Positions 1-5,446 are shown, counted from the stretch's first letter. The stretch is 5,759 bases of DNA from Synergistota bacterium (GCA_021161545.1 JAGHAJ010000121.1:1-5759), one strand, 5' to 3'. Numbers and translations are program-made. Notes: generated by a model from the letters alone, not told the origin.

Positions 1-1
1 G

Positions 2-1336
2 AAGCTCACAGAATCACTCAGGAAGCTTGGTATAAAAATAGGCAGGCTGAAAACGGGAACCTGCCCACGGGTGCACTCAGATACGATAGACTACAGCAAC
101 CTTACAATACAGGAGAGCGCCGATACCCCACTTGCATTTTCTATATACTCAGAGAAAAGGGTCTATAGTGGTTATCCATGCTGGTTAACGAGGAGCACAA
201 ATAAAACACATGACATCATAAGGGTAAACTTAGACAGATCTCCATTATTTACAGGAGTGATAGAGGGGGTAGGACCAAGATACTGCCCATCTATAGAAGA
301 CAGAGTAACAAAGTTTCCAGACAGAGACAGCCATCCCATCTTCCTTGAACCAACAGGTAGGAGGACAAAAGAGATATACTTACAGAACTTCACAACGAGC
401 TTACCTTTAGATGCACAGGTAAAGATGGTCAGGAGCATACCCGGACTCGAGAATGCAGAGATAATGCGCCCAGGATATGCGATAGAGTATGACTTTGCTC
501 CCCCCACACAGCTAAAACCATCTCTGGAGAGTAAGATCATAAGGGGGCTGTTTCTTGCAGGACAGATAAACGGCACTTCCGGGTATGAAGAAGCTGCAGG
601 TCAGGGTATAATAGCGGGGATAAATGCTGTACAATACATAAAGGGAGAACCCCCTTTTATTCCCGACAGGTCAGAGGCATATATAGGCGTTATGATAGAT
701 GACCTTGTAACAAAGGGTGTGAAGGAACCATACAGGATGATGACATCACGTGCAGAGTATAGACTCCTTATAAGACAAGATAATGCAGACCTGAGAATGG
801 TGCCGTATGGTTACAAATTTGGTATGGTGCCACGATACATATACGAAAGGATATTAAGGAAGAAAAAACGCATAGCAGAAGAAATAGAAAGACTAAAACA
901 CACCAAGATACCGCCAACAGATAAGGTAAATGAGATTTTAAGGAGCAAGGAGAGTAGTCCAATAGATGAAACAACCACCATTTACAGATTGTTGAAGAGA
1001 CCGGAGATAAACTACAAAGATATAATGATGTTTGATCCAAATCTATCCAGCTATGAAGAAGATGTATATGAAGAAGTAGAGATAGAGATAAAATATGAAG
1101 GATACATACAGAAACAAAACAAACTGGTAGAGCAGTTCAGGAAGTTAGAGGACAAACTCATACCCGAGTGGATAGATTACGATAAGGTTCCAGGATTGCT
1201 CACAGAAGCAAGAGAGAAACTAAAGACCATACGTCCACGTTCTCTTGGACAAGCTTCCCGAATAGAAGGAGTAAACCCCGCAGACATATCCGTACTTATG
1301 GTATATCTTTCTGCATCTAAGAGGAAAACGGCTTGA
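2..1336 (+). CDS. mnmG: MnmG (GidA) tRNA uridine-34 carboxymethylaminomethyl-modifying enzyme, 5'-truncated by window edge
   Basis: With MnmE, MnmG uses FAD and a methylene-tetrahydrofolate carbon to build cmnm5/nm5 on the wobble uridine of several tRNAs in the cytoplasm. The open frame runs from base 2 without a start, so the window cuts the gene; the GTG at 71 is internal. The 444 visible residues begin with the family segment GRLKTGTCPR. They continue through GPRYCPSIED (with the conserved Cys near fragment residue 95), FLEP, TSLP, RPGYAIEYD, AGQINGTSGYEEA (about 186-198), EPYRMMTSRAEYRL, and the helical MnmE-binding end with RPRSLGQASRIEGV. Family members are about 620-630 residues, so roughly 185 N-terminal residues, including the GxGxxG FAD-binding fold, lie outside. 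The usual TGTPPR reads TGTCPR here. The last 20 bases overlap the convergent radical SAM gene. The family assignment is secure. Confidence 0.97.
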   Translation, partial: KLTESLRKLGIKIGRLKTGTCPRVHSDTIDYSNLTIQESADTPLAFSIYSEKRVYSGYPCWLTRSTNKTHDIIRVNLDRSPLFTGVIEGVGPRYCPSIEDRVTKFPDRDSHPIFLEPTGRRTKEIYLQNFTTSLPLDAQVKMVRSIPGLENAEIMRPGYAIEYDFAPPTQLKPSLESKIIRGLFLAGQINGTSGYEEAAGQGIIAGINAVQYIKGEPPFIPDRSEAYIGVMIDDLVTKGVKEPYRMMTSRAEYRLLIRQDNADLRMVPYGYKFGMVPRYIYERILRKKKRIAEEIERLKHTKIPPTDKVNEILRSKESSPIDETTTIYRLLKRPEINYKDIMMFDPNLSSYEEDVYEEVEIEIKYEGYIQKQNKLVEQFRKLEDKLIPEWIDYDKVPGLLTEAREKLKTIRPRSLGQASRIEGVNPADISVLMVYLSASKRKTA

Positions 1337-2291
1337 GCTCATCCACACTCAACCCTACCTTAAAACCTATACCCTGATATGTATTTCTACGCACAAGTTC
1401 GTCTTCTATGGCCCTTCTAACCATCTGTTTGTTAGATGTCCACAATGGAGCAACAAGCATTCCTGAAGGAGCCTCCCCGGTAAGCCTCTGGATTACAACA
1501 GTAGGTGGGAGAACTGATATAGATTCCACCACAACATCGACAAAATCTTCCATCGAAATCGCCTTATATCTACCGGCCTGTAGCCACTTGTGCAGCACAG
1601 AGCCTTCAACCACATAAAGCGGATGTATCTTTATGGCATCTATACCAAGGGCAGCCATTACCCTTACAGTCTCCAACATATCCAACTTTGTCTCTCCGGG
1701 TAGCCCAAATATTATATGAACACATACCTTTAGCCCCTTCGCCTTTACCCTTGATATGCTATCTACTATCTCCGCAACACCGTGTTGCCTGTTTATCAAC
1801 TTCAGTGTCCTGTAGTGGATGGACTGAACACCAAGTTCAACCCATACCTCCAGATCATCACTATAAGAAGCAAGCAAGTCTAATACTTCATCTGGAACGC
1901 AGTCAGGCCTGGTACCAACGGCAAGCCCAACCACCTTTCCATATCGAGAAGCTTCACTTATAGCCCTATCGTATAATGTCTCCAGATGGGAAATTGGCCC
2001 ATAAGTATTGGTAAATGCCTGAAAATAAACTATAAAATAATCCGTTTTGTATCTTCTACGGGCAACCTCTGCACCTTTTTTCACCTGCTCTTCTATAGAC
2101 TCACTCCTCAGTGAAGCACCAGAACCAGAACCAAAGACATCACAATACACACATCCACCAAAGGATAGCCTCCCATCCCTATTAGGGCAAGTAAATGCAG
2201 CATCAATAGTTATTTTCTGCACTCTCTTTCCGTACTTTTCCTTTAGATACTTGTTAAAAGAATAATATCTATCCACCACATCAATCACCAC
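1317..2291 (-). CDS. Radical SAM protein, YhcC/TIGR01212 family
   Basis: This 324-residue radical SAM enzyme is predicted to bind a [4Fe-4S] cluster and cleave S-adenosylmethionine; the family's substrate is not established as far as I know. Visible are an N-terminal FNKYLKEKYG, then CPNRDG and GGCVYC supplying Cys35, Cys47 and Cys50 (a C-x11-C-x2-C cluster motif in place of the classic Cx3Cx2C). Family signatures follow: YFQAFTNTY (89-97), GTRPDC (126-131), ELGVQS (152-157), FGLPGE (195-200), KIHPLYVVEGS (221-231) and RLTGEAP (269-275). Length is normal. The start is uncertain: GTG at 2291 is followed directly by a second GTG at 2288, and no good Shine-Dalgarno sequence precedes either, but the family N-terminus cannot lie much further downstream. 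It lies 46 bp after a tRNA-Gly gene on the same strand with no visible promoter or terminator between, so it is probably read from the tRNA promoter. It converges on mnmG. Confidence 0.93.
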   Translation of the reverse strand: MVIDVVDRYYSFNKYLKEKYGKRVQKITIDAAFTCPNRDGRLSFGGCVYCDVFGSGSGASLRSESIEEQVKKGAEVARRRYKTDYFIVYFQAFTNTYGPISHLETLYDRAISEASRYGKVVGLAVGTRPDCVPDEVLDLLASYSDDLEVWVELGVQSIHYRTLKLINRQHGVAEIVDSISRVKAKGLKVCVHIIFGLPGETKLDMLETVRVMAALGIDAIKIHPLYVVEGSVLHKWLQAGRYKAISMEDFVDVVVESISVLPPTVVIQRLTGEAPSGMLVAPLWTSNKQMVRRAIEDELVRRNTYQGIGFKVGLSVDELKPFSS

Positions 2292-2337
2292 GCAGGAAAC
2301 TCATGGAGAATACCTAAGAAGCATACTTTGGGGAGAG

Positions 2338-2413
2338 TGGAGCGGACAACGGGACTCGAACCCGCGACCCTCGGCTTGGGAAGCCGATGCTCTACCAACT
2401 GAGCTATGTCCGC
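2338..2413 (-). tRNA. tRNA-Gly, anticodon CCC, CCA encoded
   Basis: Read on the minus strand the cloverleaf is complete. The acceptor stem GCGGACA pairs with TGTCCGC. The D stem GCTC/GAGC encloses AGTTGGTA. The anticodon stem TCGGC/GCCGA encloses the loop TTCCCAA, giving anticodon CCC (codon GGG). The variable loop is GGGTC, and the T stem GCGGG/CCCGT (one G-T pair) encloses TTCGAGT. The discriminator base is T, as usual for bacterial glycine tRNAs, and the terminal CCA is encoded in the DNA. The 76 bases include CCA. A strong promoter sits just upstream and the radical SAM gene lies just downstream. Confidence 0.98.
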
Positions 2414-2426
2414 TTCTCTTAATTTA

Positions 2427-2455
2427 ATTATAGCAAAGCTTCTTCCACTTTTCAA
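2427..2455 (-). promoter_or_regulatory. Sigma-70 promoter of tRNA-Gly(CCC)
   Basis: On the minus strand TTGAAA (2455-2450) is followed after exactly 17 bases by a perfect TATAAT (2432-2427). Transcription should start near 2420, about seven bases before the mature tRNA 5' end at 2413, so the leader is minimal. This is close to a consensus stable-RNA promoter. It also appears to be the only promoter upstream of the radical SAM gene short of the coiled-coil gene's own promoter. Confidence 0.88.
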
Positions 2456-2506
2456 TGCCCAAATAGGTTTTTACCCTCTCCTCCGCTTTTGCTCCACTCA
2501 CAAACA

Positions 2507-4018
2507 TCACTCCCCAACCACAAAAGGTAACTCTGAAGAAGTCACTCTGTCAGAGAAAAGATCAGAAAGTATAACCTTGAGCGTATACTTTCCCGGTTTA
2601 GTGTTTCTCAAATTCAACCTAAGTCTCAGATACATCTCTGTATTCGGTATCCATGATACCCACGAAAACTTCTTCCACCCCTTCTTTTCAAACACCTTTT
2701 TCCCTTCAGCATTAAAGAGTTCAACCCCTATGGTAACACCAAACCTATATCTATCTCCATCTTTGAGAAGAGTATAACCCACAGGCCTCATATAGATAAG
2801 CATCTTTTCACCACGTCTAAAAATATTATCCTCCCTCAGCTCGTATATACCCACTCCCCTCACACTATTCACAAACAAAATATTTGCTACCTTAAGGGGC
2901 GCTTTATTCCATACTTTAATAAACAAGTGGTGAATGGATTCAAGCGCTTTTAAAAACTTTTTCTCAGATATGAGTTTGCCAATCTGCATACTCTCTTGGT
3001 TGGAAGTTTTATTCCCTTCTTTGAGTCTCTCATTTTCCAACTCAAGGGTGTTGAGCTTCTCCTTTAAGCTGGCATTTTCTTCGATAAGCTTATCTACCTT
3101 CTCTTTTGATTCAGAAAGCCTCTGGCTCAACTCCTTATTCTTAAACCTCAAAAGCACTATTTCCTCTTTTAAACTATTGTTGTCAAAGATGAGCTGTTTA
3201 GGTACATTATTCAACTTATCTCTAAGGAGTCTGTTCTCAACTTTAAGTTTTAACACTTCCTTTTTCAGTTTGCTGTTATCATACATAACCCCCGAAAGCC
3301 TCTTCGTTAGCTCATTGTTGTCCTTAAGCAACTTTTTAACTTCCTGCTTCATCTCCGCACTCTGGAACTTAAGGAGCGCTACCTCTTCCCTCAGCGCTTT
3401 ATTCTCAAAAGTAACATCAGAAATCTTTTCCCTCAAAAGGTCGCTATTCTCCATAAGTATCTTTACCCTTCGCTGCTCTGCACGCAACTTCTCCTTTAAG
3501 TCCCTCACGTTAAGCTTTAAGAATGCAGATAAATCTTTCAGAGAAACAATCTGTTTCTCATAGTAATCCAATCTATCTTCCGCCACACCAAGGTTACGCC
3601 TCAGCAACGCATTAGTGCGCTCAAGCACTCCAACCTCTTTCGTGAGTTTATCATTCTTAGAGAGCAATACCCTTATCCTTCTTTCAAGTCCTTTATTCCT
3701 GCCAAGCAATTCCTCATTCTTTTTAACAGTAGAGGTTAGCATATCCTTCAATTTATCATTTTCCTTTCTAACGCTCAAAGCAACTGCATGCTCTTGAGCT
3801 TTTGCCATCTCCAACGATGCTATCCGCTTTTTTAATGCTACATTGTGTTCCTTTGCAGCAGAAAGCTCTTTACTCACAAGGTCATACTTTAACTTTATGG
3901 ACGCATTTTTCTGCAAGACATCAGATATTATGGAACCACGCTCTATAACTATACTTACGGATAAGACCAGCCCCAATGCCAAGACAACAAGAAGCACACC
4001 CCACTTCCTCTCCACCAC
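2507..4018 (-). CDS. Membrane-anchored long coiled-coil protein with C-terminal beta-rich domain, function unknown
   Basis: I do not recognise a named family for this 503-residue protein. Residues 4-5 (RK) precede one hydrophobic segment (about 7-25), with no lipobox and no signal-peptidase site that I trust. It is probably a type II membrane protein with the bulk outside the cytoplasm. Residues about 33-335 are a highly charged coiled coil in which N-x-x-L/I recurs in heptad phase. The phase shifts around Pro273, the only proline in the rod. After a linker (336-345) and a helix (about 346-372), residues about 378-503 look like a beta-sandwich: FRRGEKMLIY, a Trp-rich stretch near 447-457, and PGKYTLKVILSD, a pattern I associate with C-terminal domains of many uncharacterised envelope proteins. 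It has no cysteine. The GTG start at 4018 follows GGGGGG six bases upstream; a second GTG at 4015 is possible. It may be a structural or scaffold protein of the envelope, but that is inference. Confidence 0.85.
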   Translation of the reverse strand: MVERKWGVLLVVLALGLVLSVSIVIERGSIISDVLQKNASIKLKYDLVSKELSAAKEHNVALKKRIASLEMAKAQEHAVALSVRKENDKLKDMLTSTVKKNEELLGRNKGLERRIRVLLSKNDKLTKEVGVLERTNALLRRNLGVAEDRLDYYEKQIVSLKDLSAFLKLNVRDLKEKLRAEQRRVKILMENSDLLREKISDVTFENKALREEVALLKFQSAEMKQEVKKLLKDNNELTKRLSGVMYDNSKLKKEVLKLKVENRLLRDKLNNVPKQLIFDNNSLKEEIVLLRFKNKELSQRLSESKEKVDKLIEENASLKEKLNTLELENERLKEGNKTSNQESMQIGKLISEKKFLKALESIHHLFIKVWNKAPLKVANILFVNSVRGVGIYELREDNIFRRGEKMLIYMRPVGYTLLKDGDRYRFGVTIGVELFNAEGKKVFEKKGWKKFSWVSWIPNTEMYLRLRLNLRNTKPGKYTLKVILSDLFSDRVTSSELPFVVGE

Positions 4019-4050
4019 TCATCACCCCCCATATTAGTATTCTCTCACAA

Positions 4051-4059
4051 ATTATACCA
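4051..4059 (-). promoter_or_regulatory. Extended -10 promoter for the coiled-coil gene
   Basis: On the minus strand TGG directly precedes a perfect TATAAT (4056-4051), giving the extended -10 form TGnTATAAT. The -35 position at 17-base spacing (4079-4074) reads AACTCG, a poor hexamer. Transcription would start near 4044, about 26 bases before the GTG start. A perfect hexamer with an extended -10 and a poor -35 is typical of promoters helped by an activator; the adjacent inverted repeat is a candidate site for one. Confidence 0.65.
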
Positions 4060-4064
4060 CAAAA

Positions 4065-4106
4065 CATTAGTATCGAGTTAATTACGTCAACTACTCGATA
4101 CTAATG
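4065..4106. repeat. Perfect 14-bp inverted repeat, 14-bp spacer, in the coiled-coil gene promoter region
   Basis: CATTAGTATCGAGT (4065-4078) is exactly reverse-complemented at 4093-4106, separated by 14 bases. A third copy of its ATTAGTAT end lies at 4033-4040 in direct orientation, inside the predicted 5' leader of the coiled-coil gene. The left arm covers the -35 position of that gene. There is no T tract after either arm, so it is unlikely to be an intrinsic terminator. A dimeric or tetrameric regulator site is the most natural reading; the end of an old insertion is an alternative. Confidence 0.8.
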
Positions 4107-4215
4107 GTAGTGTACAATTAATTGTGTCATAAAAGAATTCAAGGATATGATTGAGGAGATTATGATTAGGAGAAAGAATGATAAAAGAGGGTGACACAAA
4201 AAAGTTGACATTACC
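4106..4215. mobile_element. MITE-like 110-bp element with imperfect 24-bp terminal inverted repeats, possibly IS256/Mutator-derived
   Basis: The first 24 bases (4106-4129, starting GGTAGTGTACAA and ending TTGTGTCA) match the reverse complement of 4192-4215 (which starts TGACACAA and ends ACATTACC) at 18 of 24 positions. The outer ends GGTAxTGT and inner ends TTGTGTCA resemble, from memory, tips of IS256/Mutator-type elements. The interior has no transposase, only a short open stretch ending in TGA at 4189-4191 whose residues (KEFKDMIEEIM) vaguely recall the start of such transposases. I see no 8-9 bp target duplication. It could be an internally deleted, old element, or a chance pair of AT-rich repeats. 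The left repeat contains a perfect 12-bp palindrome, ACAATTAATTGT (4114-4125). Confidence 0.4.
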
Positions 4216-4217
4216 TC

Positions 4218-4246
4218 TTGACATACACTCCTCACTGAAGTATAAT
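4218..4246 (+). promoter_or_regulatory. Consensus sigma-70 promoter of the feo operon
   Basis: TTGACA (4218-4223), a 17-base spacer and TATAAT (4241-4246) match the sigma-70 consensus at all twelve bases. Transcription should start near 4253, inside the first iron box. A promoter this strong needs a repressor, which fits the DtxR-type boxes that abut it. The -35 lies only two bases beyond the right end of the MITE-like element. Confidence 0.92.
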
Positions 4247-4264
4247 TAGTTTAGGCTAATAAAG
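4246..4264 (+). promoter_or_regulatory. DtxR-type iron box 1
   Basis: The 19 bases TTAGTTTAGGCTAATAAAG agree at 14 positions with the DtxR/IdeR consensus TTAGGTTAGGCTAACCTAA, including the whole TTAGGCTAA centre. The site starts on the last base of the -10 and covers the predicted start of transcription, so an occupied site would block RNA polymerase. The DtxR-family gene downstream is the obvious candidate ligand. The similarity is seen; binding is inferred. Confidence 0.75.
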
Positions 4265-4283
4265 TTAGATTAGACTAACAATA
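4265..4283 (+). promoter_or_regulatory. DtxR-type iron box 2
   Basis: TTAGATTAGACTAACAATA also matches the 19-base DtxR consensus at 14 positions and carries a GTTAG/CTAAC inverted pair (4264-4268 and 4275-4279). It abuts box 1 with a 19-base centre-to-centre distance, just under two helical turns, so two dimers could sit on nearly the same face. It ends 12 bases before the first start codon of the operon. Confidence 0.72.
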
Positions 4284-4295
4284 CTGGAGGTTGGC

Positions 4296-4529
4296 ATGCA
4301 AGATATCATAATGGGTATCATAAGCATACACAAAGTTATATCCACTCAGGAAATACAGAGGATAACCGGGTTTGAGGAGACAGAAATAAGAAAAGCCCTG
4401 CTATAACTCAACACTGAAAAGAAGATTTCATATGATACAAAGAGAGCTCTCAGAACATCTTGCAAATCATGTCCTTTAAGAAATATCTGTAAAGTAAGGA
4501 GGTATAAAGATGAGTGGCGTACTAACTGA
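4296..4529 (+). pseudogene. feoC: FeoC-like winged-helix protein interrupted by in-frame TAA
   Basis: ATG at 4296 follows GGAGG with a five-base gap, so translation should start well here. After 36 codons the frame meets TAA (4404-4406), then stays open for 40 more codons to TGA at 4527-4529. Read through, the 77-codon product looks like a small winged-helix FeoC protein. Two helices (DIIMGIISIHK, STQEIQRITG) are followed by a recognition helix EETEIRKALL-stop-LNTEKKISYD, then a cysteine motif C56-x2-C59-x5-C65 (SCKSCPLRNIC) like the Fe-S or Fe-binding cysteines of FeoC. The stop falls where a Tyr (TAC/TAT) would fit the helix. FeoC proteins accompany FeoA/FeoB and influence FeoB stability or activity. 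The intact tail shows no frameshift, which suggests a recent mutation, a read error or readthrough. It overlaps the DtxR-FeoA start by 20 bases. The FeoC label rests on pattern and position. Confidence 0.65.
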
Positions 4530-5214
4530 AAGTCTGGAAGATTATTTACTCGACATATTTCTAATAGGAATGAAAAAGAAAGTTGTCAGACTGAAAGACA
4601 TAGCACAGAGCAGAAAGGTAAGCCTACCATCTGTAACCAATGCTATAAGGGTGCTCTCCAGCAAAGGGCTTGTAAACCATGAAGAATACGGACATGTAGA
4701 GTTAACAGATGCTGGCATAGAAGAGGCAAAGCGCGTATATGAAAGACACAAAACCATATACAAATTCCTCCACAATATATTAGGAATAGATGAGGAGCTT
4801 GCTGAAAGTGAAGCACACAAGATGGAACACGATCTACACGAAAAAACATTGATGCTGCTGCAGAAGTTCACCGAATTCGTTGAAAAATCGCCCGTAAAAG
4901 AAAATCCACTGTGGTTAGAGCACTTTAGATACTTCGTGGAGACTGGTGAATTTCCAGAGTGTAAACATACCGAAGGAGGTAAACCAAGAATGAAGCTGAG
5001 CGAGATGAAAGTCGGAGAGAACGCAAAAGTAATATCCATTCAAGCAAAAGGCACATTAAAAAGAAGATTATTAGATATGGGCATAATCCCGGGAACTACT
5101 GTCAAAGTGGAAAAGAAGGCACCCCTTGGAGACCCAATAGACATCGTGGTAAAGCACTACCACCTCTCTTTGAGAAAAGATGAAGCGTCAAGCATTACAG
5201 TGGAGGGGATATAA
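4510..5214 (+). CDS. DtxR-family metal-dependent repressor fused to a C-terminal FeoA (SH3-like) domain
   Basis: This 234-residue regulator is expected to bind DNA as a dimer when loaded with Fe(II) or Mn(II). Residues 5-65 form the winged helix-turn-helix (LTESLEDYLLDIF, VVRLKDIAQ, SLPSVTNAIRVLSSKGLV, wing YGHVELT). Residues about 70-125 form the metal-binding and dimerisation domain with RH80 and EAHKMEH (101-107). By alignment from memory, D11, H103, E106 and H107 sit at the primary site; DtxR Cys102 and MntR Glu99 correspond to His103. A linker with FPECKH (148-153) leads to a FeoA domain (161-234) containing LKRRLLDMGIIPG. ATG at 4510 follows AAGGAGGT by six bases. A second AAGGAGGT precedes Met161 and could start a free FeoA. 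It is second in the operon and its stop touches the feoA start, so it is probably autoregulated through the two iron boxes. Fe versus Mn preference is not readable. Confidence 0.93.
   Translation: MSGVLTESLEDYLLDIFLIGMKKKVVRLKDIAQSRKVSLPSVTNAIRVLSSKGLVNHEEYGHVELTDAGIEEAKRVYERHKTIYKFLHNILGIDEELAESEAHKMEHDLHEKTLMLLQKFTEFVEKSPVKENPLWLEHFRYFVETGEFPECKHTEGGKPRMKLSEMKVGENAKVISIQAKGTLKRRLLDMGIIPGTTVKVEKKAPLGDPIDIVVKHYHLSLRKDEASSITVEGI
4973..4992 (+). promoter_or_regulatory. Internal Shine-Dalgarno and in-frame ATG at the FeoA domain of the DtxR fusion
   Basis: AAGGAGGT (4973-4980), a full eight-base anti-Shine-Dalgarno match, lies nine bases before an in-frame ATG (4990-4992). That ATG is Met161 of the DtxR-FeoA protein, the exact first residue of a typical FeoA (MKLSEMKVGE). 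Initiation here would release a 74-residue FeoA. It equals the operon's other ribosome sites in strength. The match could instead be chance within Glu-Gly-Gly codons, or a relic of formerly separate genes. Confidence 0.6.
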
Positions 5215-5427
5215 ATGCCACTCGCATACGCTAAAACAGGAGAAACTCTCCGCATACAGAACATTGCTGGAGGTAGAAACCTATCCAGAAGACTTGCAGA
5301 AATGGGACTATACCCAGGTAGCACAATAAAGGTTATATCAAATCAAGGTGGCCCTATAATTATAGCTATAGGAGAAACACGCCTTGCTATAGGTAAAGGA
5401 ATGGCCGCAAAGATATTTGTAGGATAA
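5215..5427 (+). CDS. feoA: FeoA, small SH3-like ferrous iron transport protein
   Basis: This 70-residue cytoplasmic SH3-like protein works with FeoB in Fe(II) uptake, probably by contacting FeoB's cytoplasmic side. Family hallmarks are visible: a Gly-rich turn ([16 protein letters not shown]), [32 protein letters not shown]. Length is normal (about 70-80). The ATG follows the DtxR-FeoA TAA with no gap, and GGAGG (5202-5206) inside that gene's end lies eight bases upstream, so translation is probably coupled. It is the second FeoA-type domain in the operon and differs clearly from the fused one, so this is not a fresh tandem copy. Confidence 0.95.
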   Translation: MPLAYAKTGETLRIQNIAGGRNLSRRLAEMGLYPGSTIKVISNQGGPIIIAIGETRLAIGKGMAAKIFVG

Positions 5428-5428
5428 A

Positions 5429-5446
5429 AGGAGGTTATGTAGGATG
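5429..5446 (+). promoter_or_regulatory. Ribosome binding site that fixes the feoB start
   Basis: AAGGAGGT (5428-5435) lies between feoA and feoB. Its GGAGG (5430-5434) is nine bases from ATG 5444, a good spacing. A nearer ATG at 5437 is only two bases from GGAGG and is followed at once by TAG, so ATG 5444, which opens the FeoB frame, is the start. Confidence 0.8.

Noticed and set aside
71-73. GTG as the start of mnmG
   Set aside because: The frame is open to the window edge and the 23 upstream codons encode the conserved GRLKTGT segment, so this GTG is an internal valine.
172-576. Minus-strand open frame inside mnmG
   Set aside because: mnmG is certain on the plus strand here, and this frame has no recognisable domain or start signal.
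2281-2304. Seven-codon leader ORF (MSFLRGD) overlapping the radical SAM start
   Set aside because: It has no Shine-Dalgarno and no attenuator-like structure around it. It is too short to separate from chance.
2414-2506. Terminator between the coiled-coil gene and tRNA-Gly
   Set aside because: I found no stable stem followed by a T tract on the minus strand. Only the tRNA promoter is supported.
2934-3563. Long plus-strand open frame rich in Ser, Leu and Phe
   Set aside because: It is the mirror of the Lys/Glu-rich coiled-coil gene on the other strand, with no ribosome site or family pattern.
4065-4106. Inverted repeat as an intrinsic terminator
   Set aside because: The stem is AT-rich, no T run follows on either strand, and it lies upstream of both divergent genes, not at a gene end.
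4205-4210. Second TTGACA upstream of feo
   Set aside because: No -10 hexamer lies at 16-18 bases from it. The TTGACA at 4218 pairs perfectly with TATAAT at 4241.
5437-5442. Minimal ATG-TAG start-stop ORF before feoB
   Set aside because: GGAGG is only two bases from this ATG, too close for efficient initiation, and ATG 5444 has good spacing. Probably chance.
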